A stretch of 64,000 nt of DNA from the NCBI RefSeq assembly GCF_000175935.2, contig NC_014837.1, positions 682,001 to 746,000 on the forward strand, written 5' to 3'. The first letter of the stretch is position 1. Every line of letters begins with the position of its first letter. The position numbers were made by a program, and so were the translations under genes. The notes below the pieces were generated by a model that saw nothing but the letters and a program-made list of their open reading frames with translations, had not been told where the DNA came from and did no database searches. This stretch comes from Pantoea sp. At-9b (GTDB taxonomy: Bacteria; Pseudomonadota; Gammaproteobacteria; Enterobacterales; Enterobacteriaceae). Shown here in pieces: positions 60,987-64,000 of the stretch.

Positions 60987-63893
60987 TTATTGGTGCGTCA
61001 CCACGATCAGGCGCAGCGCATCAAGACGCCAGCCAGCGTCACCGAGGCTTGCCAGCACCTGGCTACGGTTGCTCTCCAGCGCGTCAACCTCGTCATCACG
61101 GATGTTGGGGTTGACGGCACGCAGTGCTTCAAGACGTGATAATTCCGCACTCAGCTTTTCATCCGCTTCGGATTTTGCTGCCGCGATAATCGCCTGCGCT
61201 TCCGGCACCACGGCGCTTTCGGCCAGGGTCAGAATCTGATGCACATCCTGCTGGACGGCGTTCACCAGCTTGCTACCGGTGTGACGATTCACCGCGTTCA
61301 GCTGACGGTTGAAGCTCTCAAACTCCACTTTTCCGGCCAGATTGTTGCCGCTACGATCCATCAGCAAACGCACCGGCGTCGGCGGCAGGAAACGGGTCAG
61401 TTGCAGGTGCTTCGGTGCCTGTGCTTCCACCACGTAGATCATCTCGACCAGCAGCGTGCCAACCGGTAACGCTTTGTTTTTCAACAACGACAGGGCACAG
61501 CTACCGGTATCGCCGGAGAGGATCAGATCCAGACCGTTGCGGATCAGCGGGTGCTCCCAGGTAATGAACTGGGTATCTTCACGAGACAGCGCCTGGTTAC
61601 GGTTGAAGGTCACGGTACAGCCATCTTCCGGCAGGCCAGGGAAATCCGGCACCAGCATATGATCGGACGGTGTCAGCACGATCAGGTTATCGCTGCGGTC
61701 TTCCTGGTTGATACCGACGATATCAAACAGGTTGAGAGCAAAATTCACCAGACCGGTATCGTTATCCTGCTCGGCAATGGCTTCGGCCAGCGCTTGGGCG
61801 GCTTCACCGCCGTTAGAATTCTGCTCCAGCAGACGGTCGCGTCCCTGTTCCAGTTGGGCTTTCAACTGGTCATGCTGTTTGCGGCACTCCGCAATAAACT
61901 CGTCCAGTCCCTGCGGGTTTTCCGGTGCGGCCAGGTACTCAATCAGCTGGCTATAGACGCTGTCGTAAATGGTACGGCCGGTGGGGCAGGTGTGTTCAAA
62001 CGCGTCCAGACCCTCGTGGTACCAGCGCAACAGCACCGCCTGAGCGGTTTTTTCCAGCCACGGCACCAGAATCTGGATGTCGTGCATTTGACCGATACGA
62101 TCGAGACGGCCAATACGCTGCTCCAGCAGGTCCGGGTTGAACGGCAGATCAAACATCACCAGGCGGCTGGCGAACTGGAAGTTGCGGCCTTCAGAACCGA
62201 TTTCTGAGCACAGCAGCACCTGCGCGCCATCTTCTTCTGAGGCGAACCAGGCGGCAGCACGGTCACGTTCGATGATCGACAGACCTTCATGGAACACCGC
62301 CGCGCGGATGCCTTCACGTTCGCGCAGTACCTGCTCCAGTTGCAGCGCGGTGGCGGCTTTGGCGCAAATCACCAGCACTTTCTCTTTGCGGTTGCTGGTA
62401 AGGTAGCCCATCAGCCATTCAACGCGCGGATCGAAGTTCCACCAGGTGCCGCTATCGCCTTCAAATTCCTGATAAATTTGTTCCGGGTACAGCATGTCAC
62501 GGGCGCGTTCTTCTGCACTTTTACGCGCACCCATAATGCCGGATACCTTAATCGCCGTCTGGTACTGTGCGGGCAACGGCAGGCGGATCTGATGCAGTTC
62601 GCGTTTCGGGAAACCTTTCACGCCGTTACGGGTGTTGCGGAACAGCACGCGGCTGGTGCCGTGGCGATCCATCAACATAGAAATCAGTTCTTTACGTGCA
62701 TCTTCTTTGCCGTCGCGATCGCTGTTTGCCACCTGCAACAGCGGCTCGATGTCCTGCTCACCGACCAGGTCGTTGATCAGGTTCATTTCATCTGTGGAGA
62801 TCGCTTTGTCGGCCAGCAGCGTGCTGACCGCATCGGCCACCGGGCGATAGTGCTGCTGCTCGGCAACGAACTGGCTGAAATCGTGGAAGCGGTTTGGATC
62901 GAGCAGGCGCAGACGGGCGAAATGGCTCTCCATGCCGAGCTGTTCCGGCGTGGCGGTCAACAGCAGCACGCCAGGCGTCTGTTCCGCCAGTTGCTCAATT
63001 ACCTGATATTCACGGCTTGGTGCGTCTTCACTCCACGCCAGGTGATGCGCTTCGTCGACCACCAGCAAGTCCCATGCGGCATCGGCCAGCAGTTCCAGAC
63101 GCTGCTTGTTACGACGGACAAAATCCAGCGAGCAGATAATCAGCTGTTCGGTATCGAACGGATTATCGCTGTCGTGCTGCGCTTCGGTGTAGCGGTCATC
63201 GTCAAACAACGCAAAGCGCAGATTGAAGCGACGCAGCATCTCCACCAGCCACTGATGTTGCAGGGTTTCCGGCACCACAATCAACACGCGCTCGGCACGG
63301 CCGGCCAGTAACTGTTGCTGGATGATCATCCCGGCTTCGATGGTTTTACCCAAGCCGACTTCGTCGGCCAGCAGCACGCGCGGGGCATGGCGACGGCCAA
63401 CATCGTGCGCAATGTGGAGCTGATGCGGAATCAGGTTGGTGCGCATGCCGCGTAAACCGCTGGTTGGCAGGTTGTACTGCTCGCTCTGATACTTGCGGGC
63501 GCGGAAACGCAACGCAAAGCGGTCCATACGATCCAACTGTCCGGCGAACAGGCGATCCTGCGGTTTGCTGAATACCAGCTTGCTGTCGAGCATCACTTCG
63601 CGCATCAGCACATTGGATTCTTCGGTGTCGAGACGCGTACCGATGTAGGTAATTAAATCGTTTTCGTTGCGGACGTCGTCGACGCGCATCTGCCAGCCTT
63701 CATGGCTGGTGACGGTATCACCCGGGTTGAAGATCACGCGGGTAACAGGAGAATCATTACGGGCATAGAGGCGGTTTTCGCCGGTTGCCGGGAACATCAG
63801 TGTGACCATGCGCGTATCCAGCGCAACTACCGTGCCCAGTCCCAGTTCACTTTCCGTATCACTAATCCAGCGTTGACCCAGTGTAAAAACCAT
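60987..63893 (-). CDS. rapA: RNA polymerase-associated ATPase RapA (HepA)
   Basis: 968 residues, as E. coli RapA. N-terminal Tudor-like domains (about 1-110) contact RNA polymerase; the Swi2/Snf2 ATPase follows, with Walker A in [16 protein letters not shown], the DEAH box in VVDEAHHL, and helicase-C motifs including [13 protein letters not shown] and [11 protein letters not shown]; then spacer and C-terminal domains. It recycles stalled polymerase after termination. Start ATG at 63893. Its E. coli upstream neighbour polB would lie beyond the window. Confidence 0.98.
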   Translation of the reverse strand: MVFTLGQRWISDTESELGLGTVVALDTRMVTLMFPATGENRLYARNDSPVTRVIFNPGDTVTSHEGWQMRVDDVRNENDLITYIGTRLDTEESNVLMREVMLDSKLVFSKPQDRLFAGQLDRMDRFALRFRARKYQSEQYNLPTSGLRGMRTNLIPHQLHIAHDVGRRHAPRVLLADEVGLGKTIEAGMIIQQQLLAGRAERVLIVVPETLQHQWLVEMLRRFNLRFALFDDDRYTEAQHDSDNPFDTEQLIICSLDFVRRNKQRLELLADAAWDLLVVDEAHHLAWSEDAPSREYQVIEQLAEQTPGVLLLTATPEQLGMESHFARLRLLDPNRFHDFSQFVAEQQHYRPVADAVSTLLADKAISTDEMNLINDLVGEQDIEPLLQVANSDRDGKEDARKELISMLMDRHGTSRVLFRNTRNGVKGFPKRELHQIRLPLPAQYQTAIKVSGIMGARKSAEERARDMLYPEQIYQEFEGDSGTWWNFDPRVEWLMGYLTSNRKEKVLVICAKAATALQLEQVLREREGIRAAVFHEGLSIIERDRAAAWFASEEDGAQVLLCSEIGSEGRNFQFASRLVMFDLPFNPDLLEQRIGRLDRIGQMHDIQILVPWLEKTAQAVLLRWYHEGLDAFEHTCPTGRTIYDSVYSQLIEYLAAPENPQGLDEFIAECRKQHDQLKAQLEQGRDRLLEQNSNGGEAAQALAEAIAEQDNDTGLVNFALNLFDIVGINQEDRSDNLIVLTPSDHMLVPDFPGLPEDGCTVTFNRNQALSREDTQFITWEHPLIRNGLDLILSGDTGSCALSLLKNKALPVGTLLVEMIYVVEAQAPKHLQLTRFLPPTPVRLLMDRSGNNLAGKVEFESFNRQLNAVNRHTGSKLVNAVQQDVHQILTLAESAVVPEAQAIIAAAKSEADEKLSAELSRLEALRAVNPNIRDDEVDALESNRSQVLASLGDAGWRLDALRLIVVTHQ

Positions 63894-64000
63894 ATATTTC
63901 CTGCTCGATTCTCTGTCATGTCATGAAGATGTGCACCTGCTCTCAGGCAATACCAGACCGCCAAACGAAAGGGTTTGGGCAGCGTGTGCATGCGGTGAGA
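63894..64000. other. Upstream region of rapA to window edge
   Basis: 107 bases with no gene that can be supported; presumably the rapA promoter region. Confidence 0.5.

Overview
The window comes from a gammaproteobacterium of the order Enterobacterales, most likely Erwiniaceae (Pantoea/Erwinia-like). From about 15.2 kb to the right end the genes follow the order known around the E. coli replication-map origin (about 99.5 to 1.5 min): slt-trpR-yjjX-gpmB-rob-creA-arcA-yjtD-thrLABC-yaaA-talB-mog-satP-dnaKJ-nhaAR-rpsT-ribF-ileS-lspA-fkpB-ispH-dapB-carAB-folA-apaHG-rsmA-pdxA-surA-lptD-djlA-rluA-rapA. Several E. coli genes of this stretch are missing (creBCD, yaaX, yaaJ, rihC, the cai/fix block, kefFC), and a metabolite:H+ symporter (after mog) and a porin (after carB) are present instead. 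The genus is inferred from gene content and general resemblance; no database was searched.

Left part (1-15 kb), accessory: a truncated D-2-hydroxyacid dehydrogenase gene enters from the left edge and meets a DeoR-type repressor tail to tail. A methyl-accepting chemotaxis receptor follows, preceded by a good match to a Pho box. Then comes a co-oriented minus-strand cluster for urea as nitrogen source: allophanate hydrolase, urea carboxylase, a GntR/FCD regulator and a five-gene urea ABC transporter (urtABCDE). Together they would import urea, carboxylate it with biotin and ATP to allophanate, and hydrolyse that to ammonia and CO2, without urease. A nested palindrome in front of the first gene is a good operator candidate, and a REP-like repeat block lies between urtA and urtB.

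Middle (15-35 kb), backbone: cell-wall turnover (slt), tryptophan repression (trpR with its own operator), global regulators (rob, arcA), the attenuated threonine operon (thrL leader peptide, antiterminator and terminator all visible), transaldolase, molybdopterin adenylyltransferase, acetate/succinate transport, and the dnaK-dnaJ operon with a clear sigma-32 promoter.

Right part (35-64 kb), backbone: Na+/H+ antiport with its regulator, ribosomal protein S20 (TTG start), the ribF-ileS-lspA-fkpB-ispH operon, dapB, carAB with tandem ARG boxes and a RutR-like site, a porin, folA, the lptD-surA-pdxA-rsmA-apaG-apaH operon on the minus strand, djlA, rluA and rapA.

Two families of short palindromic repeats punctuate gene ends: a 22-bp unit with core GCGCGATTTATCGCGC at four loci, and a CCCTCTCCC/GGGAGAGGG hairpin family at two loci. 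I saw no tRNA, rRNA, CRISPR array, transposase, integrase or phage gene. No clearly undescribed multi-gene system is visible; the most interesting items are regulatory sites and repeats.
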